NCBI GenBank assembly: GCA_010015655.1
Contig: ML976804.1
Span: forward strand, 1 to 64,000
DNA: 64,000 bases
Source: Bimuria novae-zelandiae CBS 107.79
Lineage: Eukaryota; Ascomycota; Dothideomycetes; Pleosporales; Didymosphaeriaceae
Reading direction: 5' to 3'
Shown here: piece by piece, positions 33,389 to 44,987 of the stretch
Layout: every line of letters starts with the position of its first letter
Numbering within the stretch: position 1 is the stretch's first letter
Made by a program: the position numbers and the translations under genes
Notes under the pieces: model-generated
Seen by the model: the letters and a program-made list of their open reading frames with translations, nothing else
The model's database searches: none
Told to the model about the DNA's origin: nothing

Positions 33389-34721
33389 CAATGGCTGGTG
33401 GTGTGTTCAATCTCGCGTGAAAGAGCCGAGAGCGTGGAGGAAGAGTGTGCGTGTTCCGGCGTCGGTGACGCCCCTCTGGTGGAATGGAGAAGTGCTTTTA
33501 GTTTGATACCCAACCTTGAACGGTCCTTACATAGTTTGAATCACAGTCGCTCCTTGCTCTCCGGCTTCACACCTAACGTGTTCTTCTCCCTTTTGACGAC
33601 ATCTTTGCGCGATGCGTGGCACAAGTTGGAGAAGAAATGTTGAGTACGAACTGGTTACGGGTGACAGAAGAGACACCGGCGGGTATATCTTGGTCCGCCT
33701 GCGGTGGTGAGGATGAAACGAGTTGAGCGACTTTCAACGGGGCTGTGCTGGGCGTGGGCCAATCAGCAGCCGAGGAAGGCTATGTGGAGCGCGACTCCTG
33801 CCTCTTCTCGGGGCAGCAGATCTGTCGCAGCTGCATGCCGTCTGGCGATGGTGTTGCTCGACCAGGGGAAGAAAATACCTCAGGACTAACCTATCTAGGC
33901 CTTCATCTATCAAAGGCTCTTAATCGAATGCATGCGCCCTCACTGGAGACACTTTCTGCCGTAGTGTAAGTAAGGTTTTCGGTACGCGCCTGTTATGATA
34001 TGGTGTAGGTCGTTAGTTGCGATGCAGGAGAAGCGTCGAATGAAGAAGCTGGTACGATCGTTTACTCCCCACACCCGCTGAGGTATAATCTCCGCGATTC
34101 GACCGGAATCGCCATAAAAGAGCGCCTGTAATGTTACGCCTAGATTGAGAGAAGAAGCACGTTCTTGAGTCTTTGTTGTTTTGTTGATTCCATTCATGAC
34201 TTAATACACGCATTATCTTCCAACAAAATTTCCCATCGCAAAACACTCGTCTTCCATATGTCCAGGGCCAAAATCTAGCCCACAGCATATTCTCGATCGC
34301 TATATACAAAGAATTGCTACGACAATTCTCCTGAAAGACTCAACCCAGACTGCCGCTAATTGGTTCAGATATTCAACTTGAGGAACGGGATTCTCGTGGT
34401 GGCGTTACTGGAAGCCTCGCATTATTATATCTCGCGTGCCCGTATTATTTTAACGCTCGTTCACAGCACAGGGTAGCCGAGCGTTGAGTTCACCCTTGTC
34501 ACAGACCCAGAGCAGCGCTCAGTTCATCCCTTTGTTGAACATGCTAATCAGGTCTCCGACATGCAAATGGTGTTTGGAAGACTTCGTATGACCAACATTG
34601 AAACCTGTGGATGAGGAGGCAAGATCTGCAGGAGCGGGGTCAAGTTCTTCTTTGTCGGTCGACATATCCCGGGAAGCTTCGCCATTAGTGCCAGTTGTTT
34701 GAGGGGGAGAGCTGAGTTGAT
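33389..34721. other. Intergenic, no gene seen
   Basis: The 3' flank of the ATPase gene and beyond. Open frames of 60-98 codons exist on both strands with no recognisable features. Confidence 0.5.
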
Positions 34722-35035
34722 CTAGCCGCTTCCAAGAGTGGAAACGACAGGGACTGGTTCATGATCGACTGGGGTCTCGCTGTCTAAGGTGGAAGAGAGT
34801 TCCGCGCTGTGTTTCTCCAAGTCGGACTCGATCTTGTTGGTATCATTTTCCGGAACGACAATCGTACCATCAAGGTACTGGTCGGAGGACAGAGTTTCAG
34901 TCATATCGTCGGAAGAGCGGTGCTCGGAAGGTAAGTGATCGAGCGAACGGCCATCATCAGCGCCAACATCAGTCCGAAGGCTGTCAACACTTTCGGGCAG
35001 CGTGAATTCATCGGTAGCAGGAAATCGTTGCTAGC
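34722..35035 (-). pseudogene. Fragment of an unidentified acidic, serine-rich protein
   Basis: One minus frame stays open over about 105 codons (from about 35035 to the stop at 34722). Composition is that of a disordered protein (DEFTLPESVDSLRTD, ENDTNKIESDLEKHSAE). The 5' side runs straight into a minisatellite. I do not recognise the family; it looks like part of a truncated gene. Confidence 0.35.
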
Positions 35036-35155
35036 AAAAAAGTATCACTAGCAGAAAAGCGTTAATAGCAAAGAAGTGTTGATAGCAGGGACACGTTACT
35101 AGTAGGAAAGCGTTAATAGCAGGGACACGTTGCTAGCAGGGAAGCGTTGCTAGAT
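35028..35155 (+). repeat. Imperfect minisatellite
   Basis: About seven degenerate units of 16-20 bp resembling GTTGCTAGCAGGGAAGC and GTTAATAGCAGGGACAC. Several units contain GCTAGC. Confidence 0.7.
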
Positions 35156-35955
35156 GCCGGGAACGCGACAAGCATGCATGTTCAGGAGCAGCTTAAAGCT
35201 GCGGCCACAACAAGCGCAGGCGGGCACAAAGGCGATGACACACTGCTAGCTGACCTCGAAGTGTCAGTCGCTGTCTAGTAACGGCATAAGCAAGGAAGAA
35301 TGGCGACCGCTATCTACTAAGGCTTTTAGGATACGCCAATGCACGTTATATTCGTTCCATTGCTTGATGCGCGTCATTACGTTGTACACGTGACGATAAG
35401 AATTCATGGCGGGGCATGACAATAGCTCGAACAAGCATAGCCGCCAGATAATTTTGTATATAATCTTGCCATCAGTCACTAATACCTACAAGAAAAGCAA
35501 TCGTGCGCTTTCTTAACACACACATATATACGCTCACACCCTCCTTTCGGCTGAGCGCTTGCACCGCATTTAGAAGAGGCCGCTCAACATTTCAGCCTCT
35601 GCTCTCCCGCTTCTTGCTTGCTTATGTCCCATCCACGGCTACAAGGCTTACACGTCATCGCACGATTTAATGCTATGCTTTCTTCCTGCTAGCGTTCCAG
35701 TCTCCGTTAAGCCTTATGTTCTTCGACCTCAAGGATATTATACTGTATACAGCTTGCGTTCGCCCAACTGCCGTTGGGCTGCATTATAAATTATTATTAC
35801 AAAGGTGGAAGAAAATCGTACCGTCTCAATTATTGTCCACAAGCAGACCCGCAGAGACTGCCACACTCGTCGGCTGCATGTGCTTAAAGCAGCAAGCGCG
35901 AGGTGCGTTCCCCCCTCTCTTGCAGTCAACAATTATGAGCCGAAAAACTAATAGA
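35156..35955. other. No gene seen
   Basis: Flanks the Fot1-like element. Minus frame 35264-35479 and plus frame 35716-35958 are short and unrecognised. Confidence 0.4.
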
Positions 35956-35957
35956 TA

Positions 35958-37771
35958 ACGTGTTTGGCAAGCGAGCCGCGCACCCCACCAACTTTTTACA
36001 TCGCCTTATCTTTTAACCATAAGAGCTTAACAACCTCCTATTAAATCACCCTGTAAAGAGGCAGAAATCCTACTTACTATTTTAGTTATTAATTAAAATT
36101 AAACTAAAAGTGTATAATAAGCTGTATAGATATATAATATCCCCTAAATAATACTACGTAACTAACGCGCCGGAATTGCTGTGCGACGTAATTATAAGCC
36201 TAACTTAAAAAAGCTTACTAAGATAGAAGAGGAGGTAATTGTTAGGTATATACTTAACCTAGATTTACAAGGATTTCCGCCTACTCTAAGTACTATGCAA
36301 GATATAGCGGATAAGCTACTCGCTAAGCAAGGCACTGGTAAGGTTGGCAAAAAGTAGCTACGCAACTTTATTAAGCAAATAAACTAACTTACTATATAAT
36401 TTAATTAGCTATATAATTAATAAAGAGCTCTATATAAAAATTTTAAAACTATTAAAGCTTAGTTTAAGCTTATATCGCGCACGAAGGCTACCTATAGTAT
36501 TTATAATAAAAATACCTATAACTTTAATAATACTAGCTTTATAATGGGCAAGATATTAGCGCAGCTTATTATTATAAGCTTAAAGAAATAAAATAGACTA
36601 AAGGCTATGTAACTAAGTAATTATAAGTAGACTATAGTAATTTATAAAATTAATACTACTAATTAAGTAATCCCGCCCTTTATTATCTTCCCTAGCTAGT
36701 ATTACCTCTTTACTTAGTACTAAGATAATAATATACTACGTGACTAGGCTTTCGCTATTAAAAATAATAGTTAGACTACTAATAAGCTTAGAGTAAAGTA
36801 GCTAAACCACTTTATTAAGTATATAGTAAAATATAGGATAGTCGCGCGCTAGCTACTTATACTTAATAATTATAAGAGCTATAACTTGCTTAAATTTTAA
36901 AAGCTTTATAAAAAAATAATACTATTACTTTTTATATACTACTATATTTATCGTACCTTATATAGCTACTTAATATTAATTACTTTTCGCCATTAAAGCG
37001 CGCGTATAGTCGCTAGATAAAAAGCCTAATATATAACTATATTAATTATATTATAAAGCTAGAGTTCCTACTAGCCTTTTATATAGCCTATAAGTAGTTA
37101 ACTATGAAGGAGAATATTTACGTAAGCTTTTAAGGCGTTAGCATAGTCCTATATAATCTAAAGGTAGTAATATTAAAGCTTAATATAAAACTTCGCACGC
37201 CTACGCCACCTATACTAAAAGTTACTTTTTAAAAAGCTAAAACACTAAGTAACGCGCGTAAGCTAGAGACTTAAATAATATTAATTTATAATAAGGTTTA
37301 AAAGTATAAAAGCTTGTTCCCTACATTTATTATTAAGAGGCTTAATTAGCTTAAGAAAGGCTTTATAAGGATACATAAGATTACATTAATATATAATTAA
37401 ATTAAGAGTCTAAAGAAGGCGAATAAGGCCGCTATAATATATAGAAAGTAAAAAAAGAAGCGGATATAGTAGTAAGACACCTAAATAAAGGTAAAGGTAA
37501 AAGAAATTATTGCTTAAAAGAATACTAAGTAGTAAGTAAAAAGTAAAATACGTTAGGGTAAGGCGCGATTCGGTGCTAATTAATAGGCTTTAACGCGCTA
37601 TAGCTACTATAAGAAGACTAGCTATAATGTATAAATATATAAGAAGAATACTATAAATATTACTTAATCTAGTAAAGTAATTATATACTATTATCTTATT
37701 ATATTATTAAGATAGGTTACTATAAGAGCGTAAAAAATTAGTAGGGTGCGCGGCTCACTTGCCAAACACGT
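35958..37771 (+). mobile_element. Fot1/pogo-type DNA transposon, RIP-mutated
   Basis: 1814 bp, bounded by inverted repeats of about 42 bp starting ACGTGTTTGGCAAG, with the target TA on both sides (35956-35957 and 37772-37773). Mismatches between the arms are C/T transitions. The plus strand from about 36180 encodes a transposase relic: KLTKIEEEVIVRYILNLDLQ and GFPPTLSTMQDIADKLL are typical of the CENP-B-like DNA-binding part of Fot1/pogo transposases, then a DDE domain full of stops to about 37470. Size, ends, TA target and domain order all fit. Confidence 0.9.
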
Positions 37772-39166
37772 TAATAATTTTTAGTATATTATTAATCCCA
37801 CGCGGAGAAGTGCCTCCGTACAGAGAATCTAGCTACTTTATATTACGAAGATAATAAGTAGGTGGGGCCGACGACGCTAACTATATATGTATACTATTAT
37901 GTACTAGGCTTAGGCTCTAGTTCGAGGAGGCCTAGAATAGTAACACTAAAAAATACTTAGTATAACTGTTATAAGGTACTCTCGCTTGGTTCAGTCCAGG
38001 TTAGGGTAGTAAGATAATAAGGTATCTTATAAATTGTTTAGTAGTTTAAGTTAATACAACAACGTAGCGCGTAGCTATATAACCTAATCTTATAATAAAT
38101 AAGATAACTCTTAGTTTATATAAAAGAACGTACTCGCACAGAAAATATATAAGTTAACTATAAGGAAAGAAATAATAATACAAAAATTATTATACTACGC
38201 ACTAGTCTATTTCTCCTTTTATTTTTAGGTAATCTAATAATTATCCTGCTTTTTAGGGAATTTTCTCTAATCTGGCATTAAAGTTAGTTCTTAGTAGATT
38301 ATAGTTATATAACCTTAGCTAACCTAAGTAGCCCTATAAGTCTTCGTATGCTAGCTATAGTATGTAACTTTATTTACCTCCCCTTATTTATTTTTAGTTA
38401 TAGTTATATTAGTCCGTAGGTTTTTTAAGCTTATAATATTACCCCCCCTCTTAAAGTAATTATCATAATACCTATATTTATTTTATAATTATATAGCGGC
38501 GCTAGCGTGCACGCGTATAAATAGCTATTAAGGTCTTTATTATAAGTTTACTTTTTACTTTTTCTATTACCTACCTAATTATGCCTAAAGTCCTAAGAAT
38601 ATCTTCTAACTAATGCTACTAGGACTAGATAAAGGCTATCCTTAACGTAGATATAAAGATGCTAACTTTATATAGTTACTATGAAGAGAAGGGTCTAAGG
38701 TATATAATAAAGTTATTTACTAGTTTTTATGCTTACTATATTTAGGTAAAAGCTTAGTATAACCTAGTTTTAACGTAGACTAAGCGTTAGGAGATAAAAG
38801 TAGAGTAGTATCAAATAATTATAGAGTTTTATAAGGCTTAGCGTTAGGTCCTTAACTTAGAGAAGGTATTAGCTACTATAAAAAAGAAAAAGCGTTATTA
38901 TAAGCTAAAAGAGATTATATTAATAAAAGAGTTAAAAAACTTAAAGCGTATAGCTAAAATTCTTAACCTTTTTTTTTTTAAAAGTATAGCCACTAGCGTC
39001 CTTACTTTAACTTTACTACTATTACCTATATCTAACTTAGACTAGTTATAGGCTAACTTATTTATTCCTTTTAACCCTTTTATATCCTTTAACTTTTTTA
39101 AATTTCTTACTAATCTAGTTGTAGTGCCTTTAGATATTCCTCGTGAAACTTCTCTAGCGCTATCCT

Positions 39167-39552
39167 TGTAACAGGAACAATCGCTCGTCGACACGAGAAC
39201 CCTTGGCCAGTCAAGACAGGATTCGAGATCATCCGAAAACCGACACTCATCCGTATCGGACCAATTTCGGATCTATCAGACCGATGGGGAACTACGAATC
39301 CGATTCGGACCTATTTCGGATCCATCAGACCGACGGTCAACCTATGGCAGTTATGTGCTAGCTAGCCATCTGGGAAGAGGTGTATTTAGAGGAGCTTGGG
39401 GCTTTTGTAGTTCAGTACCTTTTCCGTATCCTTTCGTACCAGGCCTATAGGCACTTAATTCATTCGAGGCTACATTCTTATACACGCACTCCCACATGCC
39501 TCTGCTAGGAGATACGCCAACATCGATCCTTTGAGTGACCTGCGCCGATACA
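39167..39552 (+). repeat. 386-bp solo LTR, copy 2
   Basis: Nearly identical to 13666-14051. Left target duplication ATCCT is at 39162-39166; the right copy is split by the next insertion (ATC at 39553-39555, CT at 40013-40014). It interrupts the gypsy relic just after its chromodomain. Confidence 0.88.
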
Positions 39553-39555
39553 ATC

Positions 39556-40007
39556 TGTTAGGATCTGAACATGTACGAGACGCGGAGGGCCAACGGGTCC
39601 TCAGCAAGGGTAACACTCGGCGGGGCTGTTCAGCCGAGGTCACGTGACATGCCATCCCGCCAAGCAAAACCACCCCGGATGGTGTAACCATCCCGGATGG
39701 CGAGACCGTCCCGGATGGTGAAGCCATCCCGGATGGCAGGGAGATAGAGGATGGCAGGATTCACGTAGTATATAGAGAGCTCGAATATCCTTCCCGGATA
39801 TTCGTGTTTAATCTTGTTTATTAATCTATCGTTTGGATCTGAATAAGCAACCTTGTTGATTTGATTGTGCTGTACACACCTTCGATACTAACAACCCCAG
39901 TGACAAGCGTAAGCTATCACTACACCCTTTCCCGTCCTACCAAGTACTCCTGCCCGAGAACCAACCATAGCCCATTTAGGATTAGCTATCTTAGATGGAA
40001 CCTAACA
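39556..40007 (+). repeat. 452-bp solo LTR nested in the target site of the previous LTR
   Basis: Ends TGTTAGG and CCTAACA are perfect inverted repeats. Duplication CAATC lies at 39551-39555 and 40008-40012. Inside, 39663-39740 has tandem GC-rich units (CCCGGATGG). No coding sequence. Confidence 0.85.
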
Positions 40008-40440
40008 CAATCCTATAGTTCGTGAGGTTTTATACTAGTTCCTACGTGTTATGGCTTTCTAGTCATCCTTCCTATTTTACTAGGTATTTATACTAACGTC
40101 TAAACTTTTATAGATCTCTAATCGTCTTAACTTTATACTCCTTATTCTTAAGTTCTAGGTGCAATTCTAGTTCGGCGTCTAGTAGTACTAGTTTTAATAA
40201 TAATTTATAGAAAACTAGGTGTATACATGTGTTTATAAGTAATTTTAGTTTAAAATTAACTAGACCCTTAACTTCTTAAATTTTAAATAGCCCTTTTTAA
40301 AAGTTATTTAGTTTTTTACTTAGCCTAGTTATTTTAAAAAAAAATCGCGAGAGGAGAACTCTATCCCCCTTCTTAAAGGTTAGTCTTGTCAGATTATACG
40401 CAGTAGAGAACCTAGGCTAGAAGAGGTCAGGGGCTATTGC

Positions 40441-41680
40441 ACACAACGCACAGACAGGAACTTTAAACAGGAGGCGTCAACCAGCTCCGGCACAGCACAC
40501 ACAAAAAAAAAACAGAGATTATTAACATAATCACTTATTTATTAAGACCCCGTACTATAACTCACCGTCAACAATAATTCATCTTTAAAAACCCTAATAA
40601 TCTAACAATTAAGAGTCTTAATGCCTTAATCACTAACATGACAACGCTACACCTACGTAACGCAATAATGATCACGCTGTGCGACCACACTAACTACACG
40701 GCGTAGGTTACATAAATCCAGTCAAGATGCGTACTCTATCGTATCTAGAATCTACTAGATCCAGAATTAACGACTGCGCCAAAACCTGAGCCAGTAGTCC
40801 CACAAGCTCCAAAACTAGCTAACTACACTCTAGTCGCTAGCATCATAACGCCAACGCGCATCTCCAAACTATCTACGTTAGGTATTAAAGCTTTTAAAGA
40901 GGACTTTAAATACTATAAGACGTTACTCGAAGAATTTAAAAATAATTAACACGTATTTAAGAAAGAGTAGTTAAGCCTCTAGTAAATTATTATCTTTATA
41001 TAATTAATAGTTAGCTAGCATCTCTAAAGGACGTGCTACCTACCTAATTAACTACTTAGATAGTAGATTATTAACTTTAAAGCTATAGTTAATATTAATA
41101 TGTTATTTAAACAAGAACGCGTACGCGACCGATATTACTTATTCCTAAAGCTACTACGAACTACGAATACATAGGATACATAGCTAGCAGAATATAATTA
41201 AGTAGCTACTAAAGTAAAGACGTATAAAGTCCTAGAATTAATATAGTTTAACGCTGCTCGCGCAGCCAGAATCGAAGCACAAAACACTAAGAGAGCATCT
41301 AAAACTGCCCAAACGGGCAAGCGCAAAGCCTCAAGAGCTCCCTCAGTAAAGCCTACGCCTAAAAGAGGTGCGGGTGGTGCTAGGGTTGTCAGGGAGCCCG
41401 CAGAAGCTGCATCAGCTGCTCCACCCAAAGTCAACTCTCGTGGCCGCATCATCAACGTTCCACGTAAATATAGATAATACGAATTAATCGCGTGCATGTT
41501 ACGAGTCGCTCTACTAAAAAAATTTATAAAAATAGCTATTATAGCTATTATAATAACGTTATCTTTAAGTGGGTGAGCATGTTGTTCGTGGATCGCTGCG
41601 CGACGTGGATCGCTGCGCGCACGGGCACGGTAGCCGAGGTGTTGCGGATACCGGAGGTACCGTGACAGCCGCCACACAAC
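40441..41680 (+). mobile_element. Retroelement Gag-like relic
   Basis: AT-rich, RIP-mutated plus-strand sequence of Gag-like character (FKEDFKYYKTLLEEFK near 40890; KQERVRDRYYLFLKLL near 41110). A less mutated stretch follows at about 41260-41480: basic, proline- and alanine-rich (KTAQTGKRKASRAPSVKPTP, SRGRIINVPRKYR). No complete domain is visible; the family is unknown. Confidence 0.35.
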
Positions 41681-41682
41681 AT

Positions 41683-41911
41683 AAATCGCATTAGAGAAAG
41701 CGAGTACAATAGGAAGGAGTCTTAATAGGTGAAGAGGGCCTACAGCTAGCTACTCTCAAGGATTTTGCAGCATATAGTGATGGGAAGAAGGCAAAGAAGA
41801 GGGTGCACGCTGATAGAGAGAAATCAACTCAACGGCGCTGTGGACACTGCGGCGGGACTGGGCATAACAGAATAACTTGCAAACAGCCTGTAGAAGTAGA
41901 TTCTGAGTAGA
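41683..41911 (+). pseudogene. Pogo-like transposase tail, copy 1
   Basis: The C-terminal part of a pogo/Tigger-like transposase, with EEGLQLATLKDFAAYSDGKK and a zinc knuckle of the form CGHCGGTGHNRITC. Internal stops are present. A homologous copy is at 42800-43197. Confidence 0.55.
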
Positions 41912-41969
41912 TTAGCCTACTATAATTTTTTATAATTGTTTATACGCGTTCTGTACTATTGTATAGAGT

Positions 41970-42275
41970 TGTTCGATTACCAAGGTCCTTTGCATCTGCA
42001 AGGTGGCTGACGCACTCACCCTTGCATTCCGCCCACGCTGAGGGGTGTGTCCGATTACATGATCCTTTAAATCTGCAAGGTGGCTGGCGCACTTACGCCC
42101 TTGCATTCCGCCCTCGCTTAAACATGCAAGGGATGAAGCAAGGGATACCTAGAGAGGCAACCCAAAGATAAAGAGAGTGTCCCTCACCTCTTAGACAGAG
42201 AAACAGACACAGAGACAATTCACCTTAATCAATATCACTTTTTCATCTCATTAAGATTACCCTTCCGATCTGACA
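41970..42275 (+). repeat. 306-bp solo LTR, family with TGTC/GACA ends, copy 1
   Basis: Begins TGTTCGATTACC and ends ATCTGACA, flanked by AGAGT (41965-41969 and 42276-42280). About 78 bp of its 5' end are duplicated within the LTR (second start at 42048). It contains CCCTTGCATTC-type short repeats. Homologous to 60914-61207. Confidence 0.85.
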
Positions 42276-42379
42276 AGAGTCAAGATTTTGGTGGGGTCTT
42301 GGCATTTCCGGCCACTTGCTATGCGCGGCCACTCGCTATGCAAGTACGTTACCCTAGAATTTGGGTTGTAATTAACGTA

Positions 42380-42796
42380 CTTCACAAGCGAGCTGGGCAC
42401 TCCATTTTGGCATTTTATCAGTAAAATCCTCGTTTTTACACCCCTGTTAACTCCCTTAATACTTTATAATAAAATCTAAAACTTTAATATAATAATACTA
42501 TAGACATAAAGATAAAGCTGTTGAGTTTTCATGCTTCTAGCATATATAGTTATAGAGAAATAGAATTTGAGGGCCAAATAATCCCTGCAAATTTATAATT
42601 CTTAAATAACTCCTAACCCTCCTCGGCTAGAGCTTAGTAATCTGAAATATAGAGTATTTATATAGGTGCAGGTTAATTTATAACATTTGAGATTTTATTA
42701 ATGGGTATTAAGAGAGTTAACAGAGGTGTAAAAACGAGGATTTTACTAGTAAAATGGAGTGTCCAGATCGCCTGTGTGCCCAGCTCGCTCGTGAAG
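42380..42796. mobile_element. 417-bp MITE with long inverted repeats
   Basis: Arms of about 85-95 bp begin CTTCACAAGCGAGCTGGGCA on the left and end with its near-perfect complement on the right. TA is present on both sides (42378-42379 and 42797-42798). The arms also share a segment containing AAAATCCTCGTTTTTACACC. No coding capacity. Confidence 0.75.
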
Positions 42797-42799
42797 TAC

Positions 42800-43197
42800 A
42801 TTATCACTAATTTAAGAGAGAATTCGGAAGCGTATAGATAGCTCGCCGACATTAATAGTAGATGCCCTTAAAAGGCTCGCCGAAGGGGCTGCCTCTATTG
42901 CGCACATGCTGGTGTTATCGCGAAAGGAGAACGCTGAGCTTTGAGCAGCAAATAAGGCCGTCACACGCCGTAAATTGTATAAGAGAAAGCGAGTACAGCA
43001 TAAAGAGACCTTAACTGCTGAAGAGGGCCTACACTGAACAACTTTAAAGGAGTTTGCGGCATGTAGTGATGGGAAGAAGGCAAAGAAGAGAGTGCGCGTT
43101 AAAGACGGCGAACCATCGCAAAGGCGCTGTGGACGCTGCGGCGAGACTGGGCACAACTCACGCACATGCAAGCAAGCAGTAGAAGTAGTTTTTGAAT
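42800..43197 (+). pseudogene. Pogo-like transposase tail, copy 2
   Basis: Homologous to 41683-41911: ALKRLAEGAASIAHMLVLSR, then KKAKKRVRVKDGE and the knuckle CGRCGETGHNSRTC. The 5' part of the gene is missing at the MITE boundary, and two stops interrupt it (one after ENAEL, one in EEGLH*TTL). Its downstream sequence is split by the Tc1/mariner element and resumes at about 44988. Confidence 0.55.
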
Positions 43198-43374
43198 AAA
43201 TTGGCTTATTTTAATTTTCTATAACTATTCTCTACGGAGGTGCATATCAAAAGTCCGCGCTCACCGCCTTTGAACCGATTAGTAATCAGGATCTCAGCTT
43301 CCTATTGCAAAACCCCCGAAAAGCTTCCTATTTCAAAAACCACCCTCCCATGGGTACCCGTACAGCGATTTTTC

Positions 43375-43505
43375 AGAGCGCATCGATTTTTCAGTGCACA
43401 TCGATTTTTCAGTGCACATCGATTTTTCAGTGCACATCGATTTTTCAGTGCACATCGATTTTTCAGTGCACATCGATTTTTCAGGGCACATCGATTTTTC
43501 GAGGC
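43375..43505 (+). repeat. 18-bp minisatellite inside the Tc1/mariner element
   Basis: About seven near-identical units CATCGATTTTTCAGTGCA, variants only in the outer units. It lies between the transposase stop and the left inverted repeat. All three frames on both strands are open through it, giving spurious repetitive ORFs. Confidence 0.9.
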
Positions 43506-43674
43506 GGTTTGGCAATATCGTTTATTTAGTGCTAGCTTGGGATAACACAATTTATTGCCGACTCTCATGCCTCCTAGGCTTATCCTCCGCTCCCTCGCGA
43601 TACTTATTACCCCCTTTAAGCCGAATTACCTCCTGAATGTGCCTCATGATTCGCTTGATCCAGGCCTGAATTCG

Positions 43675-44838
43675 CTATTGTTCTAGATGGTCCCATGCCT
43701 CCTTCCAGGCTCGCTTGGCCTCAGCTCTTGACTTTGGAGCACCTTTCTTACTAACTACACGTTTGAGATGTGCCCAGCAAGGCTTAATTATATTCAAGTC
43801 CGGAGAATTGCCGGGCCAAAGAAGCTTTGCAACGCCATGCGTACTATACACAAAGCTTTGGGCGTGGTGGGCATGGGAAGGGGCCTTATCCTCTTGCATA
43901 ATTGTATTTGGCCGGTCCTTCATGCATTCTTTAGTAAATGGAAGCAACTTTGGCTTAAGGATGCAGGATTGGTAGCGGTACCAATCTATACCTTTTCCTC
44001 TACCTCTTGTAAGCTTGCTATTTGCTGTAGTCTATTTTTATTAAGGTTTCCTTTTGCTCTTGTTCTGTAGCCCTAGCCTTCTTATCTTAGTATTAAGTTC
44101 CCACATCTCCTTTATAATAGGCTTAAGCTCTTTATTAAGCTTAGCTATTTTAACAGCTCCCTTCTCTCTTTTTGACGCCGTCTTAGGCCGCCAAATATAA
44201 AAAGGCCCTTTCTTATTATAAGAAAAGTAGCCCTAAAATATAAATTCTGAATAGCCTTTCCACCTTTCTCGTATACAACTCTTCAGAAAACGCTTGTCCT
44301 TGGATCGCCAGATTCGGTACCCTCCACGACGGTGCAATAGAACAACGGATGTCTTGTCTAATTAGATAACATTCTTCTAATCGTCTAATGTCTAGTGGGC
44401 ATGGCTCCGGCAAAACTGAAGCCTCTCCTCCCTCATTTTTTTTATAAGGCCTGGCTTTTGAGTTGGCTTTGTCTTTCTTAGACCTGCCTTTCGAAGAACG
44501 CGCTAAACGGTCATAGCTGAAATCCCTCTAACTTCTGCGGCAATATAAGCGCATGTTTTCTCCTGGCCGAAGCGGTCAGAACGGACCTTCGCAAGGATAT
44601 TATCTTTGGCGTCATCCTGTTTGGGGGGGCGGCCGGAGCGGGGGGCATCTTCAACATGGATATTACGGACAACAGGATGCTCAGCCTGTGGATCGAAACC
44701 TCGTTTGATTGCGCGATTGTAGATAGAGTTGACTGTACGTGCTTTTATGCCGGTCTGTCGCTCAATATCCTTATTTGATACACCAAAAACTTTAAGAGCA
44801 ATAACTTGTGCTTAGGTAGCAGAATTATAAGGCGCCAT
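43675..44838 (-). pseudogene. Tc1/mariner transposase, inactivated
   Basis: Starts at 44838 (MAPYNSAT) with an early TAA in place of a CAA codon. Helix-turn-helix segments follow (SNKDIERQTGIKARTVNSIY, EVRGISAMTVWRVLRKAGL), then the DDE domain. The C-terminal open part (43675-43947) has QEDKAPSH, where families usually have D-N-A, and PDLNIIKPCW, where the catalytic glutamate appears as lysine. About 387 codons in total with several stops. The mutated catalytic glutamate makes it inactive regardless of the stops. Confidence 0.8.
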
Positions 44839-44987
44839 ATCGGTAAATTTTGTCGAAAAGAGAGAGTATACAGTGTGTACAGTAGGAAGTAGTCAAATGG
44901 TGGTGACGTGGCAGATCCTGCCGGCAGGATTCTGCCGGCAGAAAAACTGGAGGCGGTGAGCGCGGACTTTTGATATGCACCTCCGTA

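Larger units (their letters stand above)
37774..40440 (-). mobile_element. Gypsy (chromovirus) relic, minus strand, interrupted by nested LTRs
   Basis: The minus strand from about 40440 to 40013 reads as the C-terminus of a Ty3/gypsy polyprotein: FKKGDRVLLSR, then a chromodomain with YLVK*EG, SHNT*ELV and NLTN, where the stops stand at conserved tryptophans (TGG to TAG). The reading continues after the inserted LTRs as ALEKFHEEYLKALQLD at about 39160-39110. Further along, a polypurine tract (minus strand) near 38445 probably marks the start of the 3' LTR, extending towards about 37930. The 5' part of the element is absent. Confidence 0.6.
43235..44985 (-). mobile_element. Tc1/mariner transposon with perfect 35-bp inverted repeats
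   Basis: 1751 bp with identical 35-bp ends starting CGGAGGTGCATATC and target TA at 43233-43234 and 44986-44987. Inserted in the 3' flank of pogo-like copy 2. The transposase is on the minus strand. Confidence 0.92.

Noticed and set aside
32918..33506. ORFs on both strands around the ENA 3' end
   Set aside because: Shadow frames of the GC-rich ATPase exon; the true frame is fixed by homology.
39470..39727. Proline/glycine/serine-rich minus ORF
   Set aside because: Produced by tandem CCCGGATGG units inside a solo LTR.
43375..43505. CRISPR-like array
   Set aside because: The units are contiguous with no spacers, in a eukaryotic transposon. It is a minisatellite.
43302..43568. Repetitive ORFs on both strands with DFSVHI-, RFFSAH- or KNRCAL-like units, resembling a repeat protein or second RiPP precursor
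   Set aside because: They are open in all frames because of the 18-bp DNA minisatellite, have no signal peptide, and lie in the non-coding end of a transposon.
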